Source of the DNA: Nymphaea colorata
Lineage: Eukaryota > Streptophyta > Magnoliopsida > Nymphaeales > Nymphaeaceae
DNA length: 64,000 nt
Assembly (NCBI RefSeq): GCF_008831285.2
Contig: NC_045139.1
Span: 25,402,412 to 25,466,411, forward strand
Direction: 5' to 3'
Of this stretch, positions 23,400-34,359 are shown one piece after another. The position numbers and the translations under genes were made by a program. Under the pieces are notes generated by a model. That model searched no databases. It was given only the letters and a program-made list of their open reading frames with translations, and was not told the origin of the DNA. How positions within the stretch are numbered: position 1 is the first letter of the stretch; the number at the start of each line of letters is the position of its first letter.

Positions 23400-24240
23400 T
23401 TTGTCTATTGGACTTGCTTGATTCCACCAAATACAATTCTTGGATATGAAGACGCTAATCTAGATAATTCAATCTTCCAAGCATGGTGAAAATTGGGTAC
23501 ACTTTTACATAGACAGATCACCAAAACCATATCATCAGAACTTCTCAGCTTTGTTGTTGGATTCAATTATCCTAGCAAATATGGGCAACATTTAGAGTGA
23601 CATTTTTTCCACAAACTCGCAATCATGTGGTACCACATTATCCAAAAATTTCAATCCATTTAAAAGGGATCTTGAGTTCTATGTGAATAATTGACTTCCT
23701 TCAAAATCATCTGTGATGAACTTGCTGGCATTGGTAGACCTATCATTGAACACAACATGAACCTTTCATTGCTAAATAGTATTGGATCCTATTATGTGGC
23801 TTTTGTTACTTCCATGATGAAACCAACTATTCCTACATTGAAGCAAGTTGTCTTGACTGTCCACAAGACATTCAAGTTTTTCAAACAATACCATATGATT
23901 CTCTAAATCATAATTTCTTTTTTTCTCAACCAATGCAATGGTAGAAATCATAGAGAAATAAAGATAGCTATATGAACTGTGAGCATCCAAATTTTCTCAC
24001 CTAAAAGGTGTTCGCTTTCTCAACTTGGTCATAATACCACTCATTATTGTCAATAATGCTGAAGTCCTTCTCATGAGAATCCAAACAAGCACAAATAGTC
24101 TAAACATGATCAGTCAAAGGACACAATATGTCAAAATTGTTTCAATCCTAGCAATACTACCCATAGATGTTATCGGGTTCAATTGATGTACTTCTGGCTG
24201 TTGCATCTTTTTTATAAGGAAGACTAGACATGTTTTTGAA
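23400..24240 (+). pseudogene. Ty1/copia gag remnant
   Basis: The frame at 23691-23906 reads ICDELAGIGRPIIEHNMNLS and LNSIGSYYVAFVTSMMKPTI, which fits the copia gag core (the I.DELAAIG.P......LL.GL...Y..FV.S..... pattern). Downstream at about 24115-24185 the sequence gives CQNCFNPSNTTHRC, the zinc knuckle CX2CX4HX4C with its His replaced by Asn. Frames are broken between these parts and no protease, integrase or LTR was recognised nearby. It is a dead fragment. Confidence 0.65.
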
Positions 24241-24699
24241 ACATAGGTGTTTCATTTCATGTCACTATAGAAACAAGTGATCTGATTTATTAAGGTCAGA
24301 GCAAAGCCATCTTGTTAAGAGTGCTTTGCTCATGACATGACGTGACATTGCATCAAAAAGAAGAAGAAGAAGAAGAATGGAATTGACTTCATCATTGTGA
24401 AAGGATTCAAGAAGGGAACTACTAGAAGCCCTTTGATCTTCCATTATGTATCAGAACCGTATGAAACATTCACTATGTCACCTTGACGAGTTCCCTTCTT
24501 TCTAAACGCACGTACAAAGTGTAGGGCTTTGTTGGCACTTTTTTGATGAGTTAATTTAATATTAAAAATAAGGCTTTGGTACTAACATTTCATAGACATG
24601 GTTCAGTTATTCCCATTTGTCTCTATCTATTGGTAGGGAGGTATATGAAAGAATGAATAAGTGAATTGAGGAACGAAAGCTCGAAGACAAAGAGAAGTG

Positions 24700-24900
24700 A
24701 GCCTTTCCAAAGAATTATTGTTGCTTTCCCACCTTTTTCCTTATCATTCTACAAGTGTCTTTGTTGAGTGAACTGTCTTCGTGTTAGTTGACCTTAGCCG
24801 CACCATTACTACTGGGGTAAGGCTCGGCCACTGAACCGTACGTGAGATGAGTTTCTGCCTCATACAAATCGGGCCAAAACCGGGGGCGGCTTGACTCCTC
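24700..24900 (-). pseudogene. Organellar (probably mitochondrial) group II intron 3' end in nuclear DNA
   Basis: On the minus strand the sequence has GTATGAGG, a GAAA loop, CTCATCTCACGTACGGTTC, which is the layout of group II intron domain V (GAGCCGTATGAGG-GAAA-..CACGTACGGTTC). It is followed by AGTGGCCGAGCCTTACC, a loop, then GGTGCGGCTAAGGTCAACT; these two arms pair as a domain VI stem. The 5' strand of domain V carries a small insertion and has lost the usual AGC, so it would not be active. Plant mitochondrial genes contain many such introns, and nuclear transfers of organelle DNA are common. The donor gene and the ends of the insertion are not fixed. Confidence 0.5.
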
Positions 24901-25209
24901 CGTGGTCCCTATCTATCAGTACCCCTCCCTCACTTCCTCACGATCTTTTGCTTTTTTCCTTGTACATAATAATGCTTTGAGACTGTCTTCTCAATACACA
25001 TCACATAAAAAAATATCTCTTATATGGGAGACAATAATCATCAAGAAGAGGACTGGTAGAGGAAAGTGGCTGCTATAATTATCTAAGAAGACACTCGAAA
25101 CTAGAAGAATAACCCCCACATATATTGCTCATTCAGACATTGGTAGCTCTTGCTTTGTTTGTAATAGTAATAAGTAATATATTAAGAAACCAGTAGGGGC
25201 CATCAAAAA

Positions 25210-25740
25210 GCTCTCATGATCCAACAAGAAGAAAAAACCAAAGTCTTTTTTCAAGCTGCTCAACTGCTCCTCCAGATTGTTCTTCTGAATTACGAATAGT
25301 CTCTGCTTTCGACCCCCTGAAACGTACAATGAACGTCTCTTTGGAGAATTTAGGAGCATTGAGGTGCTTTTTGAAACTACTAATGGCTTTGCATTTTAGC
25401 AAACACTTCTTAGGCTTGATTTTAATTGGGGAAACAATCCCCCCTTTCTCATGTTTCAGTTTGTCTAGGTCAATTTGCTTGCTCTTCTTGTTCATATTCA
25501 ATGAAAATCCTAGGTTAGCCGGTCGAGTGCATTACTTCCTCACTGGCCTTTTTATACATAGCTTTGATTGTGCTGCCAAAAGCATCCTCATCTTGAAGTA
25601 ACTCAAACCTGTTTTGATGATCCACCCATTTAGACATATGTTTCAGTGGTTTAGCAGAGCGCCAAGAGTTACTGGAGAGAATTTTGGGATTACTTTCAGT
25701 TTTACTGTCTACACAAGAACGTTGCTTTCCTCCACTTCTA
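25210..25740 (-). pseudogene. Possible retroelement ORF fragment (LINE-like, weak)
   Basis: Two partly overlapping minus-strand frames read SKWVDHQNRFELLQDEDAFG and, further on, KGGIVSPIKIKPKKC and ETFIVRFRGSKAE. The NRF..LQ.ED words recall the linker region between nucleic-acid-binding ORF1 and endonuclease in plant LINEs. Frames are interrupted and the evidence is thin; it could be another type of gene fragment. Confidence 0.3.
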
Positions 25741-25744
25741 GCAA

Positions 25745-25925
25745 CAAGTAAGCCTAGGCATCGGGCCGGGTCGCCGCCGCCGGGTACCCTGTACCTAGCC
25801 CGACTCGAGCCCCCTGAAACTAGACTTAACGGGCTCATGTTATTGGGCCCAGCCCGGCTCGGTACTTAACAGGTTGGGCTTGGGCTTAATACTGTGCTCG
25901 TTGACAGCCCGAGAAGCCCGATAGT
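25745..25925. mobile_element. GC-rich hAT-like terminal segment, left block
   Basis: AT-rich DNA gives way sharply to sequence beginning CTAGGCATCGGGCCGGGT and continuing with AGCCCGACTCG, GGGCCCAGCCCGGCTCGG and AGCCCGAGAAGCCCG. Such TAGGCATCGGGCCGGG starts are known to me from small plant hAT-like elements. Related blocks lie at 27985-28165 and 30765-31045, on both sides of the B3 inverted repeat. Confidence 0.4.
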
Positions 25926-26059
25926 GTAGTTTATTTACTTTTTTTTTAAAAAAAAAAACATAGGAGGTTAGGGTGAAACCTTCGTTTCAACTTTCATTGG
26001 CCATCGTACATGTCATGTACTTAACGGGTCGGGCTCAAGCTTAATACTGTGCTCGTCAA

Positions 26060-26420
26060 CTTCCTCTAGATCTCTGCGAGAGTAGCGAGAAGTCTTCCTG
26101 CCTCCTCCGGTCTTCCCCGTCACCCATTGGCCATCGTTCTCCTCTAATCCTCTATGGCTCTACGGGAGCAACAAGGAGTCTTCCTGCCTCCTCCGGTCCT
26201 CCCCGTCACCCATTGGCCATCGTTCTCCTCTAATCCTCTACGGCTCTGCAAGAGAAGCGAGAAGTCTTCGACTGCCTCCTCCGGTCCTCCTCGTCGTCCA
26301 TTGGCTCTGCGACTGCCGACTACTACCTTGCCGTCACAACCGCAAAATCACCGTCGAAGGTTGGTTTTTCAACCGCCAGTCCTCTCCGTCGCCCATCGGC
26401 TCTTTGACTGCCCCCATTGG
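26060..26420 (+). repeat. Minisatellite of about 90 bases, three to four copies
   Basis: Units contain CTGCCTCCTCCGGTC, CACCCATTGGCCATCGTTCT and CTAATCCTCTA-GGCTCT. The first two copies (from about 26098 and about 26185) are nearly identical; later ones are shorter and diverged. A long open frame runs through the repeat from 26154 and on into the start of the B3 arm, but its repeat part is not a recognised protein. Confidence 0.7.
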
Positions 26421-26554
26421 TCTATCAAAACCATTTCCATGTTACCATTATCAAAAGCCTTCTCTGATGATTCTTGTTTCTGCTACCTCTCTAACTTTTT
26501 TCCAGCTATATATTCCCTCATTTCTCTGTTGACAGCAGCAACAGCAGCAAGAAC

Positions 26555-27662
26555 CAATAGATCTTATTCCCATCAGACCTTCAACTGCTACACTCGTCAA
26601 GAAAGTTTTCTACTTAAACTAGTATATATTTTCTTTTGCTTAATTTTTCTTTTGTTGGTCCTTCATTTCATTGTATATTATGCGCTTGTGGTGAGAGTTA
26701 AATAAGATCTGATGTTGTAAGGACGTCCTTTTATGCACACATGAAGTGTTTGTTGAAATGTTTAAGTGTAACATTTACAAAACATAATACTCTTCCATAT
26801 GTCTTTGGATTTTAGTTTGTTTGGTCCACTTTTGGCTTTTGTTCTATTCTTTAAATTTCGTAGACCATGGTCCAATTGCTCCATATGGATCTCTTAATGA
26901 GATGTGTCCACAGTTCAGTTTTGCATGTAGTTGGTGCCCACAGATCTATTTTCATGATGTTTTATAGAATAAAATTATGGTGTAAACCATGTGGATGTTG
27001 AAGTCAAACTTTGTCTATATTAATTGTTTGGAACTGTATCATGCTACATCGATCAATGTGGCCATTAAAATTCAGTTTTTGACTACCTTATTCCTGTTGA
27101 GCTAATCAACATGACCTTAGTGTGTTTCATGCATGAATCTCTAGACCCTTTCATGGATTGTCAAGCCTTGATATACCTCAGAATTTATCTTGCCGCATAA
27201 ACCTCTTTTATATTGTCTCATGATTAGTTTATGCATATGCAATTGCAGATACTCGTGAAGGAACTTCATCTTTTCTGTTTTAAATATACATCAGTTGCCC
27301 ATAAAATTAATTTCTTGCTACTTTTTCATGGTTTACCCTGTATACTGAGCTTTATTTTGATTTCATTCATACAAGTTTATGTGATTGCTTGCCAACAAAT
27401 TTCTCCACAGAGCATATCAAGGAAAGTTTTGCTCAAATGTCGCTTGAACAGTAAACAAATGGTATGTGATGGTAAGTCGGATGTTGTTACCATGCAGATG
27501 GTCGTGCCAAATTTATAAGTGGTTGGGGCCCTTTTTCTCTTGCTAACAATTTGGAGGAAGGAGATGTGTGTGTTTTTGAGTTAAGTCACGGGGACTCTGG
27601 CGATGGATGTATACATTTTCAAGGTGGTGGATGAAATTACTACAACCTTTCCATGCCAAAAG
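26555..27662 (+). pseudogene. REM-type B3-domain gene fragment, left arm of large inverted repeat
   Basis: The arm has an exon-like start (RSYSHQTFNCYTRQESF), intron-like AT-rich DNA, then a B3-like stretch: LPTNFSTEHIKESFAQMSLE, later [20 protein letters not shown] and [22 protein letters not shown]...[12 protein letters not shown] is the hallmark of the B3 DNA-binding fold in REM proteins. A stop after MSLEQ and frame changes make it non-coding as it stands. The whole arm is present again in reverse complement at 28174-29271. Confidence 0.65.
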
Positions 27663-27984
27663 CTGCCCAAAAAATCATCCAAGCAGAAGAAAAGGTAAAG
27701 CTTTCAAGTCTTTGCTCATGTACTTTTGTCCCCAATTCAGCTGAAAGTGATTACCTTCTGTTGCAGTACTTTTTGTGTTGGTTATGTTCATCCTTTGTGT
27801 TAATGGACAGGGTGACTTGAAAAACTTTTGGTTTTTGCTTTCATGTTAAAAAGTAATACCCTACTAATGTGATATTTTTGACGTTTACAAAAACTCAATT
27901 TCATTTCACTTTCACAACACAACTTTTTTCTTTGCAAGGAAACAATAGCTAAAAGGGTTTGCTTAAAAAACCCAAAAAATAGTG

Positions 27985-28165
27985 TATGCCCAAAAAAACC
28001 CAGCCCGGCCCGGCAATAATCAGGTTGGGCCGGGCCTCAGGCATACACTAAACCCCGAGGCCCGATAATACAAAAGCCCAGCCCGGTTAGGAACGGGTCG
28101 GGTCTCGGGCTGGCCCGATGGCTTTAACGGGCTTGCATTTGGGCATTTTTTTTCGGGCCGGGCCG
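27985..28165. mobile_element. GC-rich hAT-like block in the spacer of the inverted repeat
   Basis: The block contains CAGCCCGGCCCGGC, GGTTGGGCCGGGCC, GGGTCGGGTCTCGGGCTGGC and TCGGGCCGGGCCGGCCCAG. It resembles the blocks at 25745 and 30765. It ends exactly where the right arm of the inverted repeat starts, so it may be an element boundary. Confidence 0.45.
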
Positions 28166-28173
28166 GCCCAGCC

Positions 28174-29271
28174 CTTTTGGCATAGAAAGGGTGCAGTAAT
28201 TTCATGCACCACCTGAAAATGTATACATCCATCGCCAGAGTCCCTGTGAGTTAACTCAAAAACACACACATCTCCTTCCTCCAAATTGTTGGCAAGCGAA
28301 AAAGGCATCAACCACGTATAAATTTGGCACGGCCATCTGCAGGTGACAACATCTAACTTGCCCTGACATACCATTTGGATTTTGAAGAGTTACTTTACTG
28401 TTCAAGCGACATTTGAACAAAACTTTCCTTGGTATGCTCTGTGGAGAAATTTGTTGGCAACATAAAACTCATGAAATCAAAATAAAGCTTAGTATACAAG
28501 GTAAACCATGAAAAAGAAACAAGAAGTTAATTTTGTGGGCAATTGATGTACATCTAAAATAGAAAAGATGAAGTTCCTTGACGAATATCTGCAATTGCAT
28601 ATGCATAAACTAATCTTGAGACAATGTAAAAGAGGTTTATGTGGCAAGATAAATTCTGAGGTATATCAAGGCTTGACAAACCATGAAAGGGTCTAGATAT
28701 TCATGTATGAAACACACTAAGGTTATGCTGATTAGCTCAATAGGAATAAGGTAGTCAAAAACTAAATTTTAATGGCCACATTGATCGATGTAGCATGATA
28801 CAATTCCAAACAATTAATATAGACAAAATTTGACTTTAGCATCCACATGGTTTACACCATAATTTTATTATGTAGAACAACCTAAAAATAGCCAACTCCA
28901 TGCAAAACATATGTGGACGCATCTCATTAAGAGCAAGAATCCATATGGAGCAACTGGACCATGGTCTACAAAATTTAAAGAACAGAACAAAAGCCAAAAG
29001 TGGACCAGACGAACTAAAATACAAAGACATGGAAGAGTATTATTTTTTGTAAACGTTACACTTAAACATTTCAACAAACACTTCATGTGTGCTTAAAAGG
29101 ACGCTCTTACGGAATGACATCTTATTTAACTCTCACCACAAGCACATAATATACAATGGAATGAAGAACTAACAAAGGAAAAAGTAAACAAAAGAAAATA
29201 CATACTAGTTTAAGTGGAAACTTTCTTGACGAGTGTAGCGGTTGAAGGTCTCATGGGAATAAGATCACTTG
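28174..29271 (-). pseudogene. REM-type B3-domain gene fragment, right arm of large inverted repeat
   Basis: On the minus strand the inner end reads [20 protein letters not shown], then GCIHFQVVHEITAPF, the same B3 segment as in the left arm with small differences (THRD for SHGD). Upstream parts repeat the left arm's exon and intron-like DNA. One insert of about 50 bases in the left arm (near 26915-26965) is absent or rearranged here. Confidence 0.65.
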
Positions 29272-29284
29272 GTCTAAAAACCAT

Positions 29285-30444
29285 GTGAGATCTAATAATT
29301 TCCACTGCCACTTGGATCGGGTCGTTATGAATAAGCATTGTGCTTTTTTACCTAGCTCCAAATTTACCTCTAAGTGCTCCCTAGAGGCACATCTTACCAC
29401 AATGGGCTACTGTCTTTTATTATAATGACAAATAAAATGAGAGTTAGGAGAGGGATCTTTAAGTGTTCATTTGTTGGGCATTAATGAAGATGTAGGGATA
29501 TTGTTGGGGAGGTTTGGGTCAAGCTTACAACTAAATGCAACATGATCTATTTCCAAAACTTGAATCCCATGCATGTCTGGACAACTGGAACTCTGGAACT
29601 CAACACATCTTGGTCATACTCCACCTCACATTCAAGGCCACATGAATAGTTCATAGAGAATCCAACTTAATATAAATAAAGGTAGGCATGGTGATACATC
29701 TTTGAAATGGTTTCTTCATAGAGTACTCTAAGGATGATGAGTTTGATAGCACAAATTTAGATAGAAATTGGGGTAATCTTTCTCTTACATATAAGGGAAA
29801 CCACAAGCTAGTAGCACTTCTATATATATGAGGAAATTTGTCATGTAATGTTTAGTTCAACTTAAAATAGAGCTCTCAGGAAAAATGAATTCATAATGGG
29901 CATGAAAGATTTAGGCATACACAAGACATTTCCAAAATCATGGTAGAAAGTGTGAACATTAACATAGCTAGGATCATGTGCAAATAGAGGTTAATTTCTC
30001 CTATCTCAAGTAATCCAAGATCAGATCTCGTTAGCCTACAAGTAGGACAATAGTTTTGAAAAGACATGGTGAATCCTCCTTGTTCATATAGGACCTATGC
30101 AAAGCTTATAACAAGGTTAGATAACGTTTTTTGAGATAAGTACTCTTCCAATTGGGCTTTAATCATGAACATATAAAAAACTTTTCCACTTGTGTTTCTA
30201 CAACTTTATTGTTGTGATCAACAAGCGTGAAAGAGACTTTTCGACAAGAATAATGAATTAAAGTGGGATGACACTATTTCACCTTTCCTTTACTTGGAAG
30301 TGGTGGACATGTTATCTGGGGTGCTAAAAGTTGAGGTGACAATAAAGTCATTTCTATCCCTATGATTTCTAGATATGATCTTTCATATCCTAATGCCTTT
30401 TTCTTGCAGTTGACACTATCATGGCCTACACAGCTAGGAGGACA

Positions 30445-30450
<6 letters not shown>
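29285..30450 (+). pseudogene. Plant LINE (L1-type) ORF2 fragment, copy 2
   Basis: This is the same sequence as 17885-19040, in the same orientation, with scattered substitutions and small indels; it ends at TGACACTATCATGGCCTACA. It starts within about 15 bases of the end of the B3 inverted repeat and stops at a (TA)n tract. It is non-coding. Confidence 0.65.
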
Positions 30451-30502
<52 letters not shown>

Positions 30503-30530
30503 CTGAAGAGAGAGGGAGAGAGAGAGAGAT
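30447..30530. repeat. (TA)n with (GA)n tail
   Basis: About 55 bases of TA with one interruption, then GAAGAGAGAGGGAGAGAG. Confidence 0.85.
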
Positions 30531-30764
30531 GATAGAAAATAAGTTGTATTATAAAATACATTGTCTATATGTTCCAAGAAAATTACAAAAAAATACATAA
30601 AAATATTTTTAAAATGGTTCTTTTGAGCGATAATTTGGACCAAATTAAATCACAGGCCTTCCTATTGAGGTCTTTGTCAAAGGAATCTTGTGGAGCATGC
30701 ATCAAGTGGCACAAAAAACAGAAGCTCAGTTCTACGAAGGAAAACACCACATTTTGATGGTTCA

Positions 30765-30800
30765 GGGCCCGGGCCGACCCGGTTCAATTCCAATAAAAAA

Positions 30801-30884
<84 letters not shown>

Positions 30885-31045
30885 ACAAGAGTCAATATTA
30901 ATTTTTAAAATTAATAATAAATCTTTTCTCACGCTCGGGCTTGAACCCAGCCTGATTTCATGTTGAGCCCAGTTTGGCCCGAACCTATTTTCGTGGGCTG
31001 GGCCCGGTTTGAAAGCCCAACGGGCCCTCGACCTGGTGCCTATTC
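30765..31045. mobile_element. GC-rich hAT-like terminal segment, right block, split by (TA)n
   Basis: It contains GGGCCCGGGCCGACCCGG at the left, a pure (TA)n of about 80 bases at 30802-30881, then GCTCGGGCTTGAACCCAG and CTGGGCCCGGTTTGAAAGCC. The right edge on the other strand reads AATAGGCACCAGGTCGAGGG, which resembles the CTAGGCATCGGGCCGGGT edge at 25745. Confidence 0.4.
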
Positions 31046-31840
31046 TTAATTGGAATGCTCTCTTGGCATTATTTTTTGTCAAAAAAGAGATTTCTTACAA
31101 AGTTTTTAGCACAATGTGCATATGCTTTGTTGTTGTTTGTTCCAGAGAATGTGGTTAATGCAACGACTCTTCCATCAATCAGTGCCAAAGAAGAACACTA
31201 CAATAATAAAGAAAATCATGAATGAAGGTACTCTTTTGGGACCCTAATGAAAATAATAATAATTTTCGCATTGGCGACTAAATAGGAGGAGAATCCATCA
31301 AAACCTATAAGAACAAGGAATATTAATGAAAGGTAGCAATTGACGACAATGCCGAGCTTAAAGTGTATTGTCAATGTCGACGATAGAACACGTAATAATC
31401 AGGATTTGTTTGAAAAGTAGTTGCGTTGAGTAATCCATAGTTTCCACCAATTAAGCTCTATCTGCAGTAGGCCTTTGTATCAAATTTGGACGACATGCCT
31501 AGCTAATCCATGTACCTGTGAACAAAGGACACATAATTATCTCCAGCAAGACGACCAAACTCAGTTCAGTCATCTCAGAAATGAAAATCTAAGTCATCTT
31601 AAGAAAGCCAATGTAAATGTTCTTAGAGAAGCTATCTACTGGAGGGCTGCAGGGTAGATATAGTTCACCATAAACTATTTAGGAAAGAATATGTGACAAG
31701 ATTGCAACCAATATTGTATGCTCCACCAGCCTCAGCAACCCAAGCTCTGGTACCCGTTGAAATACTTTCTATATACCCTGGAGATCATTGAAAACCGTTT
31801 CCTCTCCATATAGTAGGAAGGATCTAAAATCTTCTCAATT

Positions 31841-32023
31841 AGATGGTCATCAACAACTGAAGAGAAGAACAAGTTCCTCAATCTCATAGTCAAACTGATC
31901 TTAGCTTTTGCCAAAGAAAACAATGAATATAAGAATGGTCTCCATCCATCTACATGGACCAAGATTATAGATATCATGTTGAAGAACATACAACATCGTC
32001 ATAGTTTAAGCATGGATCCTTAA
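31841..32023 (+). pseudogene. Myb/SANT-like domain fragment
   Basis: An open frame of 60 codons reads RWSSTTEEKNKFLNLIVKLI and, further on, NGLHPSTWTKIIDIMLKNIQ before TAA. The spacing W-(S/T)...F..L.........G..P..W..I is that of the Myb/SANT-like domain in L10-interacting proteins and in the second protein of PIF/Harbinger transposons. Upstream, broken frames continue without a clear start. The basic residues usual in such a domain are partly present. Family call is tentative. Confidence 0.4.
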
Positions 32024-33880
32024 GTCGTTGACAAAGAGCTTTGGGTTCCACATGGAAAAAAGTCATTATCCTTGTTATTTTCTAGTCTTATTGATTCAAT
32101 TATTGTGCATATTCTACTTCAAAAATTTATAGCTCTTTCTCTCTTCACCCTACAACATGCACATGGAGACATAAAAGGGCTGGTTTAGTGTATTAGAAAA
32201 TTCGAAAGGCATAACAGTGATGGAGAGAGAGAGAGGTTTTACTTTACATTCTGAATGAATAGTTGCATTGAGTGCTTCAACATAGTAAGTCTTCCTAAAT
32301 TGCTCATATGGAGGTTTCCATCCAGCAACTTTTGCCTTGAAAGAACATGGTCAGTCTTTAATTAAATAAAAAAAATCATTCGCTCCATGAAGAAACCCAA
32401 CTAAATTAAAGCATACATATCTCGCTTATGGATAGGTAGGATTTTTCAAATCTAAGAGGCTAGATTTTAGAAACTGTTAAAATCTAATTTTATGAACATG
32501 CACAAAAGCATTTGTTGAATCTACTGGATTTGCATGATGTGTAAAAGACATGCGTTTAGCATTTCTTTACAAATATTATTTTTTTCTAGAAATAACCATG
32601 AGATTCTTCCAATTAGTCATGCCCTTGTGAAAAGAGACAGTTTTAGACATTGAAATTCAAATCTCACTATGCAGATCATGTATTAGTTGTTGACTTGAGA
32701 AATAAAAATAAATATATAGAAAATCAGACTCAATAGCTACATCTAAAAAGAAACAAAAAAACAAAAAACAAAATTCCTGAACCTTATCCTAACCGGTTCG
32801 CCTCCCTATGCTTGCTCTCTATTGACGCCAAGGCACCAAAGAGCTAGCATGTCATCGTGAAGAAAATACTGAATCCAAGCAAAAAGTGAACACATTAGAA
32901 GTAAGATGTGATGTGCTCAATGGGAAATATGTGAGCTCGAACATCACTTTCATCAGTTACTGAAAACAATGATAGACACACTCAATTAAGTTGTGTGCGT
33001 ATTATTTTTAATTATTGCCAGTAATTTCATACACGTACCGTGTTTTCCTTTTTCATTGTATGCATGTCGACACCTCATCAGTTCCCCTATGATATTGGAG
33101 ATGGACGTTTTGTTTGGACCCCCATGTCTTCATGCCACTTTGTTTTATAGGACAAATATGTTCCAAGTATATTTTTCTTGGGTTTGTGAATCTTTAACCC
33201 TCAAATGTCCTTACGGCATAGCATTGGACTATCATGGTCAGAGTGTGCTTTTTGTTTTCAATTTTTTCATCAGATGAGTGGATTTTTTTTTTTTATTCCA
33301 GTTGTAAATATGAAAGGGACAAAAATGTGGTTTACAGGAACATAATCTTGGAAACATGATTAAGTGAAAGATAAAAATGACAAGTTTCTTCTTTAATAGT
33401 GTGCTAACAATATAAATAATAACAAGCACTCAAGCTCCATCCTATTCAGTTCAAGAAAATAGTTTACATTTGTAAGTGAACAATGTTGTTGCTTTAGCTA
33501 CGTCACTTCCAAAATATGGTAATTCTATAACTCCATTGTTATTTTTTGCTATATAATTATTTGTTCTTTACCACAATCAAAGAGCCTGATCGGTTTCAGC
33601 ATTTGTGTGATTTCCTTTTGGGCTTTTAGAATTCTTTTATCTGATTTCATCCACCTCTGTTCTTTTTTTTTTTTCCTAAAGAAAATGTGACATAACACAA
33701 GCTACTTTGATACATCTGAATCATGGATGTTGTCTTTTGGACGATGGGAGATCTAGGTGGACTGTAGCTTTTACAAAGTTTACTCGGGAGACAAAATCTT
33801 GTTTGAGATTAATTGTACCATGCTTGTAAACTGCCTTTTTTATCCCAATATTGGACTATGTAACTATCAACAATTATATA
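32024..33880. other. Intergenic region, no supported gene
   Basis: AT-rich DNA with only short open frames and no family match. Confidence 0.4.
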
Positions 33881-34359
33881 AAAAAATTACCGACGTTCAC
33901 AAACATCAGAAAAAAATTATACCAAAGTTTGGTTGACTTCAGTAAACATATTTTACCAACGTTCAACATGATGTCGGTAGAGCTTTTCTACCAACGTTCA
34001 TGCTGTCGTCGGTAAAGGTTTTTTTATGACGTTAGCCACACAATTGTGCAGCCTTTTTGTTAATTAACAATATTTTTTTTTTTACTGATGTAGATGCAAT
34101 TGGTAGTAAAGTTTGTCATCTAATCATTGACATCCCCACTGATGCTTATTGCAATGGTAATCGACATGTACACTGATGCTTCATGCATGTCGTTGAATAT
34201 TTGAGTACACTGGCATGCTTACAGAAACATCAATAAAGGCTTTACTGACATCACTTTTCCACCGATGTTTTGCTCCATACATTATAATAGATTAACTGAT
34301 TTTACATAGGCTTTTATTGAAATTTTCTATCTGTTAGTAAATCTTGGTCTTTTGTAGTG
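33880..34359 (-). mobile_element. CACTA-like (EnSpm/CMC) element end
   Basis: On the minus strand the right edge starts CACTACAAAAGACCAAGATT, the classical plant CACTA terminus. Inside it, units such as ACCGACGTTCA, CCAACGTTCA and GATGTCGGTA recur in both orientations, as subterminal repeats of this superfamily do. No left CACTA end is visible near 33880, so it is truncated or decayed. No transposase frame is present. Confidence 0.55.

Larger units (their letters stand above)
26555..29271. repeat. Large inverted repeat, ~1.1 kb arms, ~0.5 kb spacer
   Basis: Left arm 26555-27662 and right arm 28174-29271 are reverse complements, for example GATCTTATTCCCAT at 26560 against ATGGGAATAAGATC ending at 29266, and GATGTATACATTTTC near 27606 against GAAAATGTATACATC near 28215. 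Both arms have small indels against each other; I judge them roughly 90 percent alike by eye. Read through, RNA would form a hairpin of about 1 kb with a 511-base loop. Confidence 0.85.
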
